A stretch of DNA of 64,000 nucleotides from Sinorhizobium sp. A49 (GTDB taxonomy: Bacteria; Pseudomonadota; Alphaproteobacteria; Rhizobiales; Rhizobiaceae): contig NZ_MUNW01000064.1 of assembly GCF_002002725.1 (NCBI RefSeq), positions 1 to 64,000 of the forward strand. The letters run 5' to 3'. Within the stretch, counting starts at the first letter, position 1. The number at the start of each line of letters is the position of its first letter. A model generated the notes under the pieces. The model worked only from the letters and a program-made list of their open reading frames with translations, did no database searches and had not been told where the DNA came from. Below are positions 1 through 9,500 of the stretch, in pieces. Position numbers and translations under genes: made by a program.

Positions 1-1845
1 GGACGAGGTCATGGTCTCGGCCATCGAGCCGGCAAAGCCGCCGATGCGATCACCGAAAGAGGTCGAGCCGAAACCGTCGCCATGGTACCAGGTCGGCTGG
101 TAGGCGCTCGCAGCCGCAGCCCCCGCGGCGGCCGCCAGCAGCCAGCGATCGAAGGTCTGCGTCCACGGCTTTTCGACCCCGAGCGCAACCGCATAGGGCA
201 ACAGCGTCTCGAAATGTCGGGGCGACATTTCGGGCGCGCCTTGCATGTTCATCCGGTCCTTTTCGGCAAGGGTCATGTATTGCCGGAGGCCGTCGATGCC
301 ATCCATCATCCGGGTGCCGAGCGGCGTCGGCGCGCCCATCAGGAAGAAGAACAGCACATTGACGAGCACGATGCCGCCGATCGCAAACAGCAGCGGCAGC
401 TCGTCGGTCTCGGCGGCGGAATAGAACACCACCGCCAGGATGCTCGAAAAGATGGTGAATGCGACAAAGCCGATGAAGGCGATCACCACGATCGACATGA
501 TGCGGCTCATCAGGCTCTTTTCGCGCTGCATGGACTTGCCGAAGGAAACGGCGAGGATCGAAATGACAAAGGCTATGAAGACCGGGACGATCACCAGCGG
601 GATGCTGTCCTCGCTCAGATCGCCGAACAGGAATACGGCAGCGATTGCCAGAACCGAGAGCAGCACGCCGGCAATGATGTAGCCGGTGTTTTCAAGATAA
701 TATTTGCCGCGGTGCTCGCGCTCCATGGCATTGCGAAAATCGGCACCCGTTGCCTGCACCTTCGTGCCGTTGGCACGGTCGATCTTCAGCTTGCCGCCGG
801 CAGCATTGACGGCCTTCATCAGGCTCGCCTCGCCGGTCGGCAGCTTTTCGCTGCTGCCCTTGCCGGTTGCGGCAATGACGATGGCGCTCTTCAGGTCCTC
901 AAGCACAACATGTCCCTTGACCGCAAGGCTGAGCGCGGATGCCGACAGAGCCGTCCAGCCCTCGCCGGAAAAGCCCCTGTTGTCGATGTAGTTGACCAGC
1001 GCCGGAGAAATGCCTTCGGGCGGGTCCCAGCGCGGCACCATGACGCCGCGTGCCGGATCTCGCCCCACCTTCAGCCAGGCGCGGCCATAGTAGAGCGCCA
1101 CCACCACAAGACCCGCTGCTGCGATCAGAAGCGCCATATGGTCGCGCATCCACCAGGCGTTTTCCTGGCTGGAGGAAGGCTGCTCTATGCTGCCCTTCGG
1201 CATCTTGACCGCGATCGTCAACCCCTCCTTCGGCTCCAGCCGCCGGGTGGTCGCAAAGAAAATTTCGCTGCCTTCCTCGGACGCGCGCGCGTCCTTGCCG
1301 GTCGCGCCGTAGCCGCCGGTGAAAACGTCGAGCGCTTCGGGTCGCACGCCTTCCGGCAGATTGACGGTGGCGCTCGCCTCATCGATCGGGAACGCCCATT
1401 CGGTGCCGGTCACGTTCCAATAAAGCTCGTCGTGATCCTCGAAGAAGCGGATTTGCCGGCTGGTCTCATAGGTGAACTGGAACGTGTGCTCGCCGTGCGG
1501 CAGAAATACCTCCGCCGAGCCGGTGTAGATGCGGATGCCGCCCGAAATCGTTTCCGTGCGATAGGGTTCCTCTTCGCCATCGCGCTCGACCGAAAGCAGC
1601 TTGAAATCCACCTTGCTGCGGCGGCCCTTGGCGTCGGTGAAGGTCAGAGGCAGATCACGAAAGATCCCGCGCCGGATCTGGTTGCCCTCGGCATTGGCCG
1701 TGATCGTCTCGGTAATCGTCAATGTGCCGTCCTTGGCGACATCGATCACCGAATGATAGGACGAGAACACTTCGTCCGCCCGCCCGGCACCCGCCGTCGC
1801 CAGCAGGAGGAACAACATGCCAAGCAGAGCGACGAAACGGGCCAT
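1..1845 (-). CDS. DUF2207 domain membrane protein (3' end beyond window)
   Basis: The frame stays open to the window edge, so the C-terminus is missing. It starts [18 protein letters not shown], a clear signal peptide of about 24 residues. An exposed beta-rich N-terminal domain of about 200 residues follows, as in DUF2207 proteins. Then come a membrane segment near residue 235 and at least four more hydrophobic helices. The visible end is rich in Ala, Gly and Ser, as is common in this family. DUF2207 proteins often sit beside LemA proteins, and a lemA gene lies 1.5 kb upstream on the same strand with aroA between them. Function is unknown; a role in the cell envelope is inference. The family call is fairly secure. 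Confidence 0.8.
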   Translation of the reverse strand, partial: MARFVALLGMLFLLLATAGAGRADEVFSSYHSVIDVAKDGTLTITETITANAEGNQIRRGIFRDLPLTFTDAKGRRSKVDFKLLSVERDGEEEPYRTETISGGIRIYTGSAEVFLPHGEHTFQFTYETSRQIRFFEDHDELYWNVTGTEWAFPIDEASATVNLPEGVRPEALDVFTGGYGATGKDARASEEGSEIFFATTRRLEPKEGLTIAVKMPKGSIEQPSSSQENAWWMRDHMALLIAAAGLVVVALYYGRAWLKVGRDPARGVMVPRWDPPEGISPALVNYIDNRGFSGEGWTALSASALSLAVKGHVVLEDLKSAIVIAATGKGSSEKLPTGEASLMKAVNAAGGKLKIDRANGTKVQATGADFRNAMEREHRGKYYLENTGYIIAGVLLSVLAIAAVFLFGDLSEDSIPLVIVPVFIAFVISILAVSFGKSMQREKSLMSRIMSIVVIAFIGFVAFTIFSSILAVVFYSAAETDELPLLFAIGGIVLVNVLFFFLMGAPTPLGTRMMDGIDGLRQYMTLAEKDRMNMQGAPEMSPRHFETLLPYAVALGVEKPWTQTFDRWLLAAAAGAAAASAYQPTWYHGDGFGSTSFGDRIGGFAGSMAETMTSS

Positions 1846-1894
1846 ACGGTCTCAGACCTTTCGATCGATCTCGAGGAGCGAATTCATGGTTTTT

Positions 1895-1940
1895 CGCATT
1901 TCCTGACGGAAAACCGCTTCGCACTTTTCCTGAAAAGGCT
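1895..1940. repeat. Imperfect palindrome, probable rhizobial intergenic repeat
   Basis: Between aroA and the DUF2207 gene, the segment contains GGTTTTTCG facing CGGAAAACC and then a second TTTTCCTG arm, so it can fold into overlapping hairpins. The wording resembles a short dispersed repeat I recall from rhizobial intergenic regions. It is the only copy I noticed here, so the repeat call rests on memory and the palindrome on the sequence. Confidence 0.4.
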
Positions 1941-1952
1941 TGAGGCGCGATA

Positions 1953-3221
1953 TCAAGGACGGTCACCTGTGTAGGCGACGCCGAGCGATGCCAGCGCATC
2001 CCAATAGGCCGGATAGGTCTTGGCGACGCAGCCGGGGTCCTCGATGGCGATGCCGTGGATCTTCAGCCCGGCAAGAGCGAAGCTCATGGCGATGCGATGA
2101 TCCGCGAAGGTATCGATCGATGCCGGCAATGTCTGGCCAGCAAGCCCCGGATCGGAGGAGACGATGAGATCGTCGCCCTCCTCGTGCGCCAATCCCGGGC
2201 GGATGGCGGTCAGGCCCAGCGACAGAGCGCGAACGCGGTCGCATTCCTTCACCCGCAGATTGGCAAGGCCGACGAAGCGCACCGGCGTTTCGTTGAAGGC
2301 GGCCAGTACCGCGATCGTCGGGATCGCATCCTGCATCTGCGACCCATCGATGACGGCGGGAAGATGCGGGAAGCTGGAAATGACGGCGTGGGCGCGGGCG
2401 TCGGGTTGCGAGAATACCGAAGCCGGCACGCCGATATCGATGGAGCCCCCGGTCAACACCTCGGCAGCCCAGAGATAGGTCGCAGCCGACGCGTCCGGCT
2501 CGATGGCGAAATCGGCGGCGCGGTAGCCCGTCGGCGCAACCTGCCAGACGGAGGGGCTCAACTGCTCGACTTCGGCGCCGAAGGCGCGCATCGCCGCGAC
2601 CGTCAGGTCGATGTAGCCGCGCGCGCCGATCTCGTCGCCGGCAAGCTCGATGCGAACCGGCCCCTTGGCGCCGGGAGCCGCCATCAGCAGAGCCGAGACA
2701 TATTGACTGGAAAGACCCGCGTCGATCTCGATACGGCCGGCGGGGAAGCCGCCCTTGCCGTTGACGGCGACCGGCGGGCAGCCGGTTTCGGACGTCACCT
2801 CGACGCCGAGCGTGCGCAGCGCGTCGACCAGCGGCTTGATCGGCCGCTTGCGCATGTGCTGGTCGCCATCGACGACCACCGGGCCGTCGACGAGAGCGGC
2901 CGCAGCCGTCAGGAAGCGCGTCGCGGTTCCGGCGTTGCCAAGGAATAGCGGCGCAGACGGCGATGTCAGCCGACCGGTTCCGGTGACGACGAATGTGGTG
3001 TCATCCGGCTCGCTGACCTCGACGCCCATCGCCCGCAGCGCATCGGCCATGTAGCGCGTGTCGTCGCTCTTCAGCGCGCCGGTCAGCCGGCTCGTGCCCT
3101 TAGCAAGACCCGCAAGAAGCAGCGCCCGGTTGGTGATCGACTTCGAACCCGGCGGGCGGACGTGACCGCGCAGGGGATGGTCGGTCGGCAGGATGGTCAG
3201 CTTCTTCACGGTATCACTCAT
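1953..3221 (-). CDS. aroA: 3-phosphoshikimate 1-carboxyvinyltransferase (EPSP synthase)
   Basis: Joins shikimate 3-phosphate and phosphoenolpyruvate to give EPSP, step six of the shikimate pathway, in the cytoplasm. The 422-residue length fits the family. Visible signatures are PPGSKSITNRALLLA (residues 23-37), LGNAGTATR (94-102), DGDxxMRxRP and the C-terminal DHRIAMS. The active-site Gly of the GNAGT motif is kept, unlike the Ala of the glyphosate-tolerant CP4 type. The position matching E. coli Pro101 is Phe. It lies between lemA and the DUF2207 gene, not beside cmk and rpsA where rhizobial aroA is usually found, so a second paralogue elsewhere is possible. Start is the first Met of the frame. 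Confidence 0.9.
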   Translation of the reverse strand: MSDTVKKLTILPTDHPLRGHVRPPGSKSITNRALLLAGLAKGTSRLTGALKSDDTRYMADALRAMGVEVSEPDDTTFVVTGTGRLTSPSAPLFLGNAGTATRFLTAAAALVDGPVVVDGDQHMRKRPIKPLVDALRTLGVEVTSETGCPPVAVNGKGGFPAGRIEIDAGLSSQYVSALLMAAPGAKGPVRIELAGDEIGARGYIDLTVAAMRAFGAEVEQLSPSVWQVAPTGYRAADFAIEPDASAATYLWAAEVLTGGSIDIGVPASVFSQPDARAHAVISSFPHLPAVIDGSQMQDAIPTIAVLAAFNETPVRFVGLANLRVKECDRVRALSLGLTAIRPGLAHEEGDDLIVSSDPGLAGQTLPASIDTFADHRIAMSFALAGLKIHGIAIEDPGCVAKTYPAYWDALASLGVAYTGDRP

Positions 3222-3312
3222 GCTCGGGTCTCTTTATGCGAATGGCGCCGGGGCTCTCCGCCTCGGCAGGCGTGTCTCTTATCATCGGGTGGTCGTATCG
3301 GGTAACGCCCGA

Positions 3313-3861
3313 TCAAAATTTCACTTGCGGCACCGCACGATCCGCTTCGTTGGCGATCTCGAAATAGCCTGCCTTCACGAAGCGGAAGGCATTGGCAATG
3401 AGGTTCGAGGGGAAACTCTCGACCTTGACGTTGAGGTCGCGCGCCGCACCGTTGTAGTAGCGGCGAGACATCTGGATCTCGCCCTCGATCGTCTCCAGCG
3501 AGCGCTGCAGTTCGGCGAAGTTCTCGTTGGCCTTCAGATCCGGATAGGCTTCGGCAAGGGCGAAGAGTTTGCCGAGAGCCTGCGACAGGGCGCCTTCGGC
3601 CGCCGCCCGCCCCTCGACATCGCCTGATGGAACCGCCTGGGCGCGGTTGCGCATCGCGATGACCTCCTCGAGCGTCGACTTCTCGTGCGCGGCATAGCCC
3701 TTCACGGTTTCGATCAGGTTGGGGATGAGGTCGGCGCGCCGCTTCAGCTGCACGTCGATGCCCGACCAGGCTTCCTCGGCGATCTGCCGTGCCTTGACGA
3801 GGCCGTTATAGACGAAAACCAGATACAGGATAACGGCAACGCCGATGGCCAGACCAATCAT
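3313..3861 (-). CDS. lemA: LemA family protein
   Basis: A 182-residue protein with one N-terminal membrane segment (about residues 2-18), then the LemA core: YNGLVKARQIAEEAWSGID, RRADLIPNLIETVKGYAAHE, and the later NENFAELQRSLE and RRYYNGAARDLN blocks. LemA proteins are membrane-anchored helical bundles of uncertain function that often pair with DUF2207 or TPM-domain proteins. Here the DUF2207 partner lies beyond aroA on the same strand. Length and motif order match full family members. Confidence 0.93.
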   Translation of the reverse strand: MIGLAIGVAVILYLVFVYNGLVKARQIAEEAWSGIDVQLKRRADLIPNLIETVKGYAAHEKSTLEEVIAMRNRAQAVPSGDVEGRAAAEGALSQALGKLFALAEAYPDLKANENFAELQRSLETIEGEIQMSRRYYNGAARDLNVKVESFPSNLIANAFRFVKAGYFEIANEADRAVPQVKF

Positions 3862-4111
3862 GGGATACCCTCCAAAAAAGCTCGGCAGAGATTAACACCG
3901 GCTTTTCAGCTTCAAAGACCTTTCTTGAGCATTTGGGTGGCGAAGCACACTCCTTTCCAAATGCAAGCCGAAGGCTGTGAACACACTGTTCACCGCCGCG
4001 GCACATCCCCAGGCCAAAACACTTCGATTCCTGTTCCATCGGGAACGGCGAGGAACCGGACGATCGGCGATAGTCGCGCCATCGAACAACCCCGGATATG
4101 AAGTGAAGACC

Positions 4112-4309
4112 ATGAAAACGCTCGCAACCCTCACCAACGTGATCGCCTTTCTGGCGCTCTTCGTTGCCTATGCGAACGTTGGTCCGTCCGAGAAACCCTC
4201 CGGCGTTCGCAGAGCCCTGCAAACCTATTCCGGCCAGCTCTACACCGAGGCCTATCCGACACAGAAGCCGTTCTGCAAGAACGGCATCAAGGCGGGCGCG
4301 GTCGCATGA
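4112..4309 (+). CDS. Small hypothetical protein with N-terminal hydrophobic segment
   Basis: I chose the ATG at 4112, which opens MKTLATLTNVIAFLALFVAY, a likely signal peptide or membrane anchor. The product is 65 residues with a polar C-terminal half. An in-frame upstream start at 3977 would add about 45 residues that look non-coding. The gene converges on the kinase gene, with the two stop codons 3 bp apart. I do not recognise the family. The hydrophobic start and tight packing suggest it is real, but this is not certain. Confidence 0.5.
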   Translation: MKTLATLTNVIAFLALFVAYANVGPSEKPSGVRRALQTYSGQLYTEAYPTQKPFCKNGIKAGAVA

Positions 4310-4312
4310 GAT

Positions 4313-4867
4313 CTAGCCTTGCGAAATCCGCGCCGCAATCTCGCTCGCCGCTTCATCGGCGCCGAGACTGGTGACGTCGAGTTCGATCAGCTGATCGCAT
4401 TTTCCCTTCAACAGAACATGCCGGCTTCTCAGATCCATCAACACCTGCGGATCGGTCAGCTTGTGAGCCTTGGAACGACCCGCACGCGTTAGCCGCTTCA
4501 GGTTTTCCTCCATCGAACAATCGAGAACGACGGCAACGAAACGGGCACTTCGATCGGCAGCCAATGTCGCATAATCGTCGAATGACCGGCTGTCGAATTC
4601 ATCGTCCGACAGCGCATCGGTGAACAGGAAGGATTGCGCGGCATCTGCCCGGTGCACATGATCGAGCACCGCCGTCCTGACAGTCGCCCGCAGTGACCGA
4701 TAGAGCGGCGTGCCTCGGGCAAACAGCGCCTCGGCCGGATTGATCAGCGTGTGATTGTCGGCAAGCCTCGCGCCGAGATGCTCGGCGAGATGGCGCGCGA
4801 TGGTGAGCTTTCCGGTGCCCGGCCAGCCATTGATATGAACGATGAGGCTGGCTGGTGCGGTGGTCAA
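4313..4867 (-). CDS. P-loop NTPase, small-molecule-kinase-like
   Basis: A 184-residue protein whose N-terminus carries Walker [16 protein letters not shown], in the style of AAA_33/shikimate-kinase-like proteins. A DNH segment follows, then an acidic [11 protein letters not shown] region, [14 protein letters not shown], and a basic lid-like stretch RAGRSKAHK. The substrate cannot be told. No ATG precedes the Walker A, but a TTG at 4867 overlaps the glyQ stop codon as TTGA, giving a start just ahead of the domain. This overlap suggests translational coupling to glyQ. The kinase fold is well supported, the start moderately, the substrate not at all. Confidence 0.75.
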   Translation of the reverse strand: MTTAPASLIVHINGWPGTGKLTIARHLAEHLGARLADNHTLINPAEALFARGTPLYRSLRATVRTAVLDHVHRADAAQSFLFTDALSDDEFDSRSFDDYATLAADRSARFVAVVLDCSMEENLKRLTRAGRSKAHKLTDPQVLMDLRSRHVLLKGKCDQLIELDVTSLGADEAASEIAARISQG

Positions 4868-5826
4868 GCGGCATCCCGGTTGAGGTTGGCGCCGCCGGCG
4901 TCGGTCAAGAGGAACGCCTCGCCGCAGGCCTTGGCCAGCGTGCGCACACGCAGGATATAGCTCTGCCGCTCGGTCACCGAAATCACCCCGCGCGCATCGA
5001 GCAGGTTGAAGACATGGCTCGCCTTGATGCACTGGTCATAGGCCGGGAAGACGCACTTGTGCAGCTGGTTGTTGGTGCCGTCGCCAGGTGCGCCGGCTGC
5101 CAGAAGCGCCTGGCACTCCGTTTCCGCATCGATGAAGTGCTGATGTAGCATGGCGGTGTTGGCGTATTCGAAATTGTAGCGCGAATATTCCTGTTCCGCC
5201 TGCAGGAACACGTCGCCATAGCTGATCTTCTCGTCGCCTTCGCGGCCGTTGAAGTTCAGATCGTAGACGTTGTCGACGCCCTGGACATACATTGCCAGAC
5301 GTTCGAGGCCATAGGTCAGCTCACCGGCGACCGGAGAGCATTCGATGCCGCAGACCTGCTGGAAATAGGTGAATTGCGACACTTCCATGCCATCGCACCA
5401 GCATTCCCAGCCGAGGCCCCAGGCGCCCAGCGTCGGGCTTTCCCAATCGTCCTCGACAAAGCGGATGTCGTGCAGCAGAGGATCGAGGCCGATCGCCTCC
5501 AGCGAGCCGAGATAGAGCTCCTGCAGGTTGGACGGGTTCGGCTTCAGGATCACCTGATACTGATAATAGTGCTGAAGACGGTTCGGGTTCTCGCCATAGC
5601 GACCGTCGGTCGGGCGGCGCGAAGGCTGAACATAGGCCGCGCGCCATGGGCGGGGGCCGAGCGCCCGCAACGTCGTTGCCGGATGGAACGTGCCGGCGCC
5701 CACTTCCATGTCGTAGGGCTGCAGCACCGCGCAACCCTTGTCGGCCCAATAGTTGTGCAACGTCAGGATCAGGGCCTGGAACGAGCGCTTGGGATTCATA
5801 TGGTCGGGCAGAGAGGCGGTGGTCAT
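4864..5826 (-). CDS. glyQ: Glycyl-tRNA synthetase alpha subunit
   Basis: The alpha chain of the bacterial alpha2-beta2 glycyl-tRNA synthetase, a class II enzyme that charges tRNA-Gly. The 320-residue length is near the family norm. Diagnostic blocks are [75 protein letters not shown] and [15 protein letters not shown]. The beta-subunit gene glyS, often close by, is not in this window: the next genes downstream are a kinase, a small convergent gene and lemA. A second in-frame Met (MNPKRSF) ten residues in is an alternative start. Confidence 0.96.
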   Translation of the reverse strand: MTTASLPDHMNPKRSFQALILTLHNYWADKGCAVLQPYDMEVGAGTFHPATTLRALGPRPWRAAYVQPSRRPTDGRYGENPNRLQHYYQYQVILKPNPSNLQELYLGSLEAIGLDPLLHDIRFVEDDWESPTLGAWGLGWECWCDGMEVSQFTYFQQVCGIECSPVAGELTYGLERLAMYVQGVDNVYDLNFNGREGDEKISYGDVFLQAEQEYSRYNFEYANTAMLHQHFIDAETECQALLAAGAPGDGTNNQLHKCVFPAYDQCIKASHVFNLLDARGVISVTERQSYILRVRTLAKACGEAFLLTDAGGANLNRDAA

Positions 5827-5936
5827 GGGGAACGTCCGAATTCTTCATGAAATGAGAGCCGGACAGGTGCCATGCCGGGCGGCAGGGGTCAAGCGCTCAA
5901 GGCGACCTGCGTGCACGCAAAAGTGCGCGAAAAATC

Positions 5937-6128
5937 TCAGTCGTCTTCGCGTTTCAGCCGGTATTCACCGGTCTCGGGATCCTTGACCAGGGTACCGCTG
6001 GCGCCGGTCTGCTGCTCGCGGCGCGATTGATCGCGCTGACGCGTCAGTTTCTGGGCATCCGCAATGAACTTGCGGTAGCCGATCCATAGAACGAAGCCTG
6101 CGATCAGGAGCAGGATAAGCTGCGGCAT
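5937..6128 (-). CDS. Small membrane protein of 63 residues
   Basis: It opens MPQLILLLIAGFVLWIGYRK, one transmembrane helix followed by a basic stop-transfer stretch. The rest is a charged cytoplasmic tail with QRDQSRREQQ and a conserved-looking KDPETGEYRLKRED end. Similar tiny proteins sit near sppA in rhizobia as I recall. It lies between sppA and glyQ on the same strand. Function unknown. Confidence 0.7.
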   Translation of the reverse strand: MPQLILLLIAGFVLWIGYRKFIADAQKLTRQRDQSRREQQTGASGTLVKDPETGEYRLKREDD

Positions 6129-6144
6129 TTTTCCTCCCAGCCAT

Positions 6145-6195
6145 TCAAAGCGTTACAGCGACCTTTGCGCGTCTGACTAAGACGCGCGGCGCTGT
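6145..6195. repeat. Rhizobial mosaic palindrome, copy 1 (partial)
   Basis: Downstream of sppA. The copy reads TCAAAGCG, TTACAGCGACC, GCGCGTCT, then AGACGCGCGGCGCTGT. The two GC-rich arms pair as a hairpin. The same order of blocks recurs at 16.4, 31.97 and 63.5 kb. This matches the RIME/ABC type of intergenic mosaic element described in Rhizobium and Sinorhizobium; assignment to a named family is from memory. Confidence 0.7.
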
Positions 6196-6218
6196 CGGCC
6201 CATAGCGCCGGTCGCGGC

Positions 6219-7085
6219 TCAAAGCCCGAAACGCGCCCACAATGCCCTTTCCTCGACGGCTTCGGCAAGACCCGCCATGGCAGAAGCCGCGATCGGTGCA
6301 GCGATATCGGCGGAAATCGATGCGCCCGTCTGGCGACGGCCGAAAAGACTGCGCGCCGGCTGGATCAGTTCAAGCCGCGCCTTCTCGCCGTAGCGCTTCT
6401 TTACCTCGCCGCGCAGATCGCCGAGACCGTCGATCAGGCCGAGTTCCAATCCGCGCCGACCTGTCCAGAACAGACCGGAAAAGACGTCGGGATGGTCGGC
6501 GAGCAATTGCCCGCGGCGCGCCTTCACCATCTGGATGAAGGTATCGTGGATGTCGAGCTGCAGGCTTTTCAGGAACTCGATGTCGCGTTCCTTTTCGGGT
6601 TGGAACGGGTCGAGCATGACCTTGTTCTCGCCGGCAGTGTAGACGCGCCGCTCGACGCCGATTTTCTTCAACAGTTCCGGGAAGCCGAAACCGCCGGAGA
6701 CGACGCCGATTGAGCCGACGATCGAGGTCGGATCGGCGATGATCTCGTCGCCGGCAAGCGCTATCATGTAGCCGCCGGAAGCCGCCACGTCCTCGACGAA
6801 GACGAGGACGCGCTTCTTCTTTTCCTGGGCGAGGTCGCGGATGCGCTGGTAGATCAGCCGCGACTGCACCGGAGAGCCGCCGGGGGAATTGATCGAAATC
6901 GCAACGGCTGGAGCCTCCTTCACCGCGAAGGCCTTCTCCAGCAGAGGCGCGGCAGAAGCAATGTTGAGCGCTGGGCGAAACTGACCGCCGCCGGCCATGA
7001 TGGCGCCGTGAAGCCGCACGACCGGGATCGCAATGCCATCCCGCCGAAAACGCTTCGGCATCAGCCTTTTGAAGAACCCGGCCAT
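6219..7085 (-). CDS. sppA: S49 family signal-peptide-peptidase-type serine protease
   Basis: A 288-residue short-form SppA-like protease, thought to cut signal-peptide remnants or other membrane peptides. The S49 core is clear: VAISINSPGGSP (62-72), then VEDVAASGGYMIALAGDEI with the nucleophile Ser at residue 103, and a later GSIGVVSGGFGFPELLKK block. No strong transmembrane helix is seen at the N-terminus, which begins MAGFFKRLMPKRFRRD. I set the start at 7085 because the longer open frame upstream of it has no protease character. Confidence 0.88.
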   Translation of the reverse strand: MAGFFKRLMPKRFRRDGIAIPVVRLHGAIMAGGGQFRPALNIASAAPLLEKAFAVKEAPAVAISINSPGGSPVQSRLIYQRIRDLAQEKKKRVLVFVEDVAASGGYMIALAGDEIIADPTSIVGSIGVVSGGFGFPELLKKIGVERRVYTAGENKVMLDPFQPEKERDIEFLKSLQLDIHDTFIQMVKARRGQLLADHPDVFSGLFWTGRRGLELGLIDGLGDLRGEVKKRYGEKARLELIQPARSLFGRRQTGASISADIAAPIAASAMAGLAEAVEERALWARFGL

Positions 7086-7161
7086 CTCAACTCCTGCAAT
7101 ACGAACTCTTGTTCCTGCATGTATGCACTGGTCGCTCAAACGCAATGCCGCATACGGTAAA

Positions 7162-7953
7162 TCAACGACGCCGATAGGCGGTACGGCCGTTGTTGAGGTC
7201 GTCGACATCCCTGGAAAAGCGATGAGCGCCCTCCTCGTGCACGACCAGCGGCGCCCGCAGCACCAGTCGCTTGCGGCTCTGCTTGATCGCGGTGACGAGG
7301 ATGCGCACGGCATTTTCGCCGCTGCGCGGATGCAGCGGTGTTATCTCGATGCCACCGAGGCGGCGACCGCAGGCAGCAATGATATCGGCGATCGATTCCG
7401 GCCGGGCGATCAACGACAATTGCCCACCCGGCTTCATGATCGCGCCCGCCGTCTTGATCCAGATCTCGAAGAGGTCGTCGCTCATCGCGTGCGCCTCGGC
7501 CTTGAGGCTATCGGGCGTGCGGCGGTCGGAGGCATCGTTGAACGGCGGGTTCATGATCACATGGTCGAAGGCGTCGTCAGGCAATCCGGCGGCACGGCGC
7601 GCCCGCCCGGCAAGCGCGACGTCCGCCTCGATCACCGAAACCCGCTCGGCGAAGCGCCCGTTTTCCGGAAGCGCGAGGCTTCGGCGCGCGAATGCCGCCA
7701 TGGTCGGCGAGCGCTCCACCAGCACCACCTCGGCCAGATCCAGCCGCGAGGCGACCGCCATGCCGGCGGCACCCGCGCCGGCGCCAAGATCGGCCACGCG
7801 GCAGGCGCGGTCGGCAGCGACCAGCGAGGCGAGCAGCATCGCATCCATGCCGGAACGATGGCCCTGCCCCAGCGGTTGCACGACATGAAACCTGCCGCGG
7901 TGGAACGCGTCGACCGTTTCGGTCTCGACAAAGGTCTCGGGTCCGTCGCTCAT
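7162..7953 (-). CDS. SAM-dependent methyltransferase, TrmN6/HemK-like
   Basis: A class I methyltransferase of 263 residues. Motif I is VADLGAGAGAAG (53-64), and the catalytic NPPF (135-138) marks enzymes that methylate planar nitrogen, such as N6 of adenine or Gln side chains. The best family guess is the tRNA1(Val) adenine-37 N6-methyltransferase type; a different RNA substrate cannot be excluded. It sits 37 bp downstream of DUF2007 and upstream of sppA on the same strand, probably one transcript. Confidence 0.82.
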   Translation of the reverse strand: MSDGPETFVETETVDAFHRGRFHVVQPLGQGHRSGMDAMLLASLVAADRACRVADLGAGAGAAGMAVASRLDLAEVVLVERSPTMAAFARRSLALPENGRFAERVSVIEADVALAGRARRAAGLPDDAFDHVIMNPPFNDASDRRTPDSLKAEAHAMSDDLFEIWIKTAGAIMKPGGQLSLIARPESIADIIAACGRRLGGIEITPLHPRSGENAVRILVTAIKQSRKRLVLRAPLVVHEEGAHRFSRDVDDLNNGRTAYRRR

Positions 7954-7990
7954 GGCCGATCACCACCGATGGGTGCCAACAAGTCGGCAA

Positions 7991-8212
7991 TCATGCCCGC
8001 AACTCCGCTTCCAACCCCGCTTCGACGAGGATGCGGCGCGCGGCATCGGCGTCGTCGTCCGGCACCAGGAAACGGCGCGGCAGGAGCCCCAGCGATCCCT
8101 CCAGAATGCTCATGCCCTGATCGGCGATCAGGCTGTTGATGCCGGCGTCCTTCATCAGGCTCTCGGCAAAAGAGAGCAGAACGACGTCGTTAGTGCGGAT
8201 CAATTCCTTCAT
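7991..8212 (-). CDS. DUF2007 domain protein
   Basis: 73 residues beginning MKELIRTNDVVLLSFAESL. The pattern fits DUF2007, a small signal-transducer-like fold (PII-like) found in many proteobacteria: a short strand, an AESLMKDAGI helix, then IADQGMSILEG and RFLVPDDDADAARRIL. The gene is divergent from the polyprenyl synthase gene and leads a minus-strand series ending at glyQ. Function unknown. Confidence 0.85.
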   Translation of the reverse strand: MKELIRTNDVVLLSFAESLMKDAGINSLIADQGMSILEGSLGLLPRRFLVPDDDADAARRILVEAGLEAELRA

Positions 8213-8317
8213 CCAGCGGTTTTTCCTGTCCTATTTCAGCAAGCGGGACAATTCGCCTCTTGCCGCACGTGGCCCCCCTTCCTATTGTCGAAAGCGACAA
8301 TGATAACAGGAGTCCCG

Positions 8318-9337
8318 GTGTTGGGCGTAGTGATACCGCTGGAAGACAGCAAAAACAAACAGGCGTCCGTCAAGCCGCTCGTTGATCTGACGTCTCCCGA
8401 CATGGAACGCGTCAACCAGCTCATCCTGTCGAGGGCCGGCTCCGACGTCCAGATGATTCCAGAGGTTGCCAACCATCTGATCTCCTCGGGTGGCAAGCGC
8501 CTGCGCCCGATGCTGACGCTCGCTTCCGCTGCGATGTTCGGCTACGAGGGCGATGCACACGTCAAGCTCGCCACCAGCGTCGAGTTCATGCATACGGCAA
8601 CGCTGCTGCATGACGATGTCGTCGATGAAAGCGATCTGCGCCGCGGCAAATCCACCGCCCGGACGATCTGGGGCAACCAGGCAAGCGTGCTCGTCGGCGA
8701 CTTCCTGCTCGGCCAGGCCTTCCGCATGATGGTCGATGTCGGTTCGCTCGATGCGCTCGACGTGCTTTCGACCGCAGCCTCGGTGATCGCCGAGGGCGAA
8801 GTGCTGCAGCTTTCCGTCGCCAAGAACATGGAGACGACCGAGGACGACTATCTTCAGGTCATCCGCGCCAAGACCGCAGCGCTTTTTGCCGCGGCCGCCG
8901 AAGTCGGTCCGATCGTCGCTCAGACCAGCAAGTCCGACCGCAATGCGCTGAAATCCTACGGCATGAACCTCGGCCTCGCCTTCCAGCTCGTCGATGACGT
9001 GCTCGACTATGGCGGCTCGGCCAGCGAGCTGGGCAAGAATGTCGGCGACGATTTCCGCGAAGGCAAGATCACCTTGCCGGTGATCCTGTCCTATCGCCGT
9101 GGCACGCCGGAGGATCGCGCCTTCTGGCGTGAGGCGATTGAAGGTGGCGACAGCAGCGATGCGAACCTCGAAAAGGCGCTCGGCCTGATCAAGCGCTACG
9201 GCGGCTTGAGCGATACCATCGCCCGTGCCCAGCACTACGGCACGATCGCGCGCGATGCCTTGGCACCGCTCCCGGTTTCGCCGTGGAAATCGGCGCTGGT
9301 CGAGGTCATCGACTTCTGCATCGACCGGGTCAGCTGA
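8318..9337 (+). CDS. ispB: Polyprenyl (octa/decaprenyl) diphosphate synthase
   Basis: A trans-prenyltransferase that builds the long ubiquinone side chain from IPP and an allylic starter. Both aspartate-rich metal motifs are present: DDVVD (99-103) and DDVLD (226-230), with GGKRLRP upstream. Rhizobia make Q10, so decaprenyl is likely, but chain length cannot be read directly. I chose the GTG at 8318 because AGGAG lies 5 bp upstream; an in-frame ATG at 8300 is the alternative. The product is 339 residues, usual for the family. It is divergent from DUF2007 and heads a plus-strand series. Confidence 0.92.
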   Translation: MLGVVIPLEDSKNKQASVKPLVDLTSPDMERVNQLILSRAGSDVQMIPEVANHLISSGGKRLRPMLTLASAAMFGYEGDAHVKLATSVEFMHTATLLHDDVVDESDLRRGKSTARTIWGNQASVLVGDFLLGQAFRMMVDVGSLDALDVLSTAASVIAEGEVLQLSVAKNMETTEDDYLQVIRAKTAALFAAAAEVGPIVAQTSKSDRNALKSYGMNLGLAFQLVDDVLDYGGSASELGKNVGDDFREGKITLPVILSYRRGTPEDRAFWREAIEGGDSSDANLEKALGLIKRYGGLSDTIARAQHYGTIARDALAPLPVSPWKSALVEVIDFCIDRVS

Positions 9338-9500
9338 GGCGACCTTCGGCCGAACCGGGACATCCAAGAGGAATTTCTTGCCGCGTTGCGCCAAAAAAGC
9401 CATTCTGTTCCTCAAGAGTTGTGCCGGGCAACACGTGGCTGATTCCAGAACAACCCTCAGTCGTGCGCAAGGCCGAGAGATCGGCAATGAAAGGTTTGAC

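Noticed and set aside
82-1974. Plus-strand open frame of 630 codons antisense to the DUF2207 gene
   Set aside because: The protein is His/Arg/Gln-rich without domains, while the opposite strand gives a signal peptide and membrane helices.
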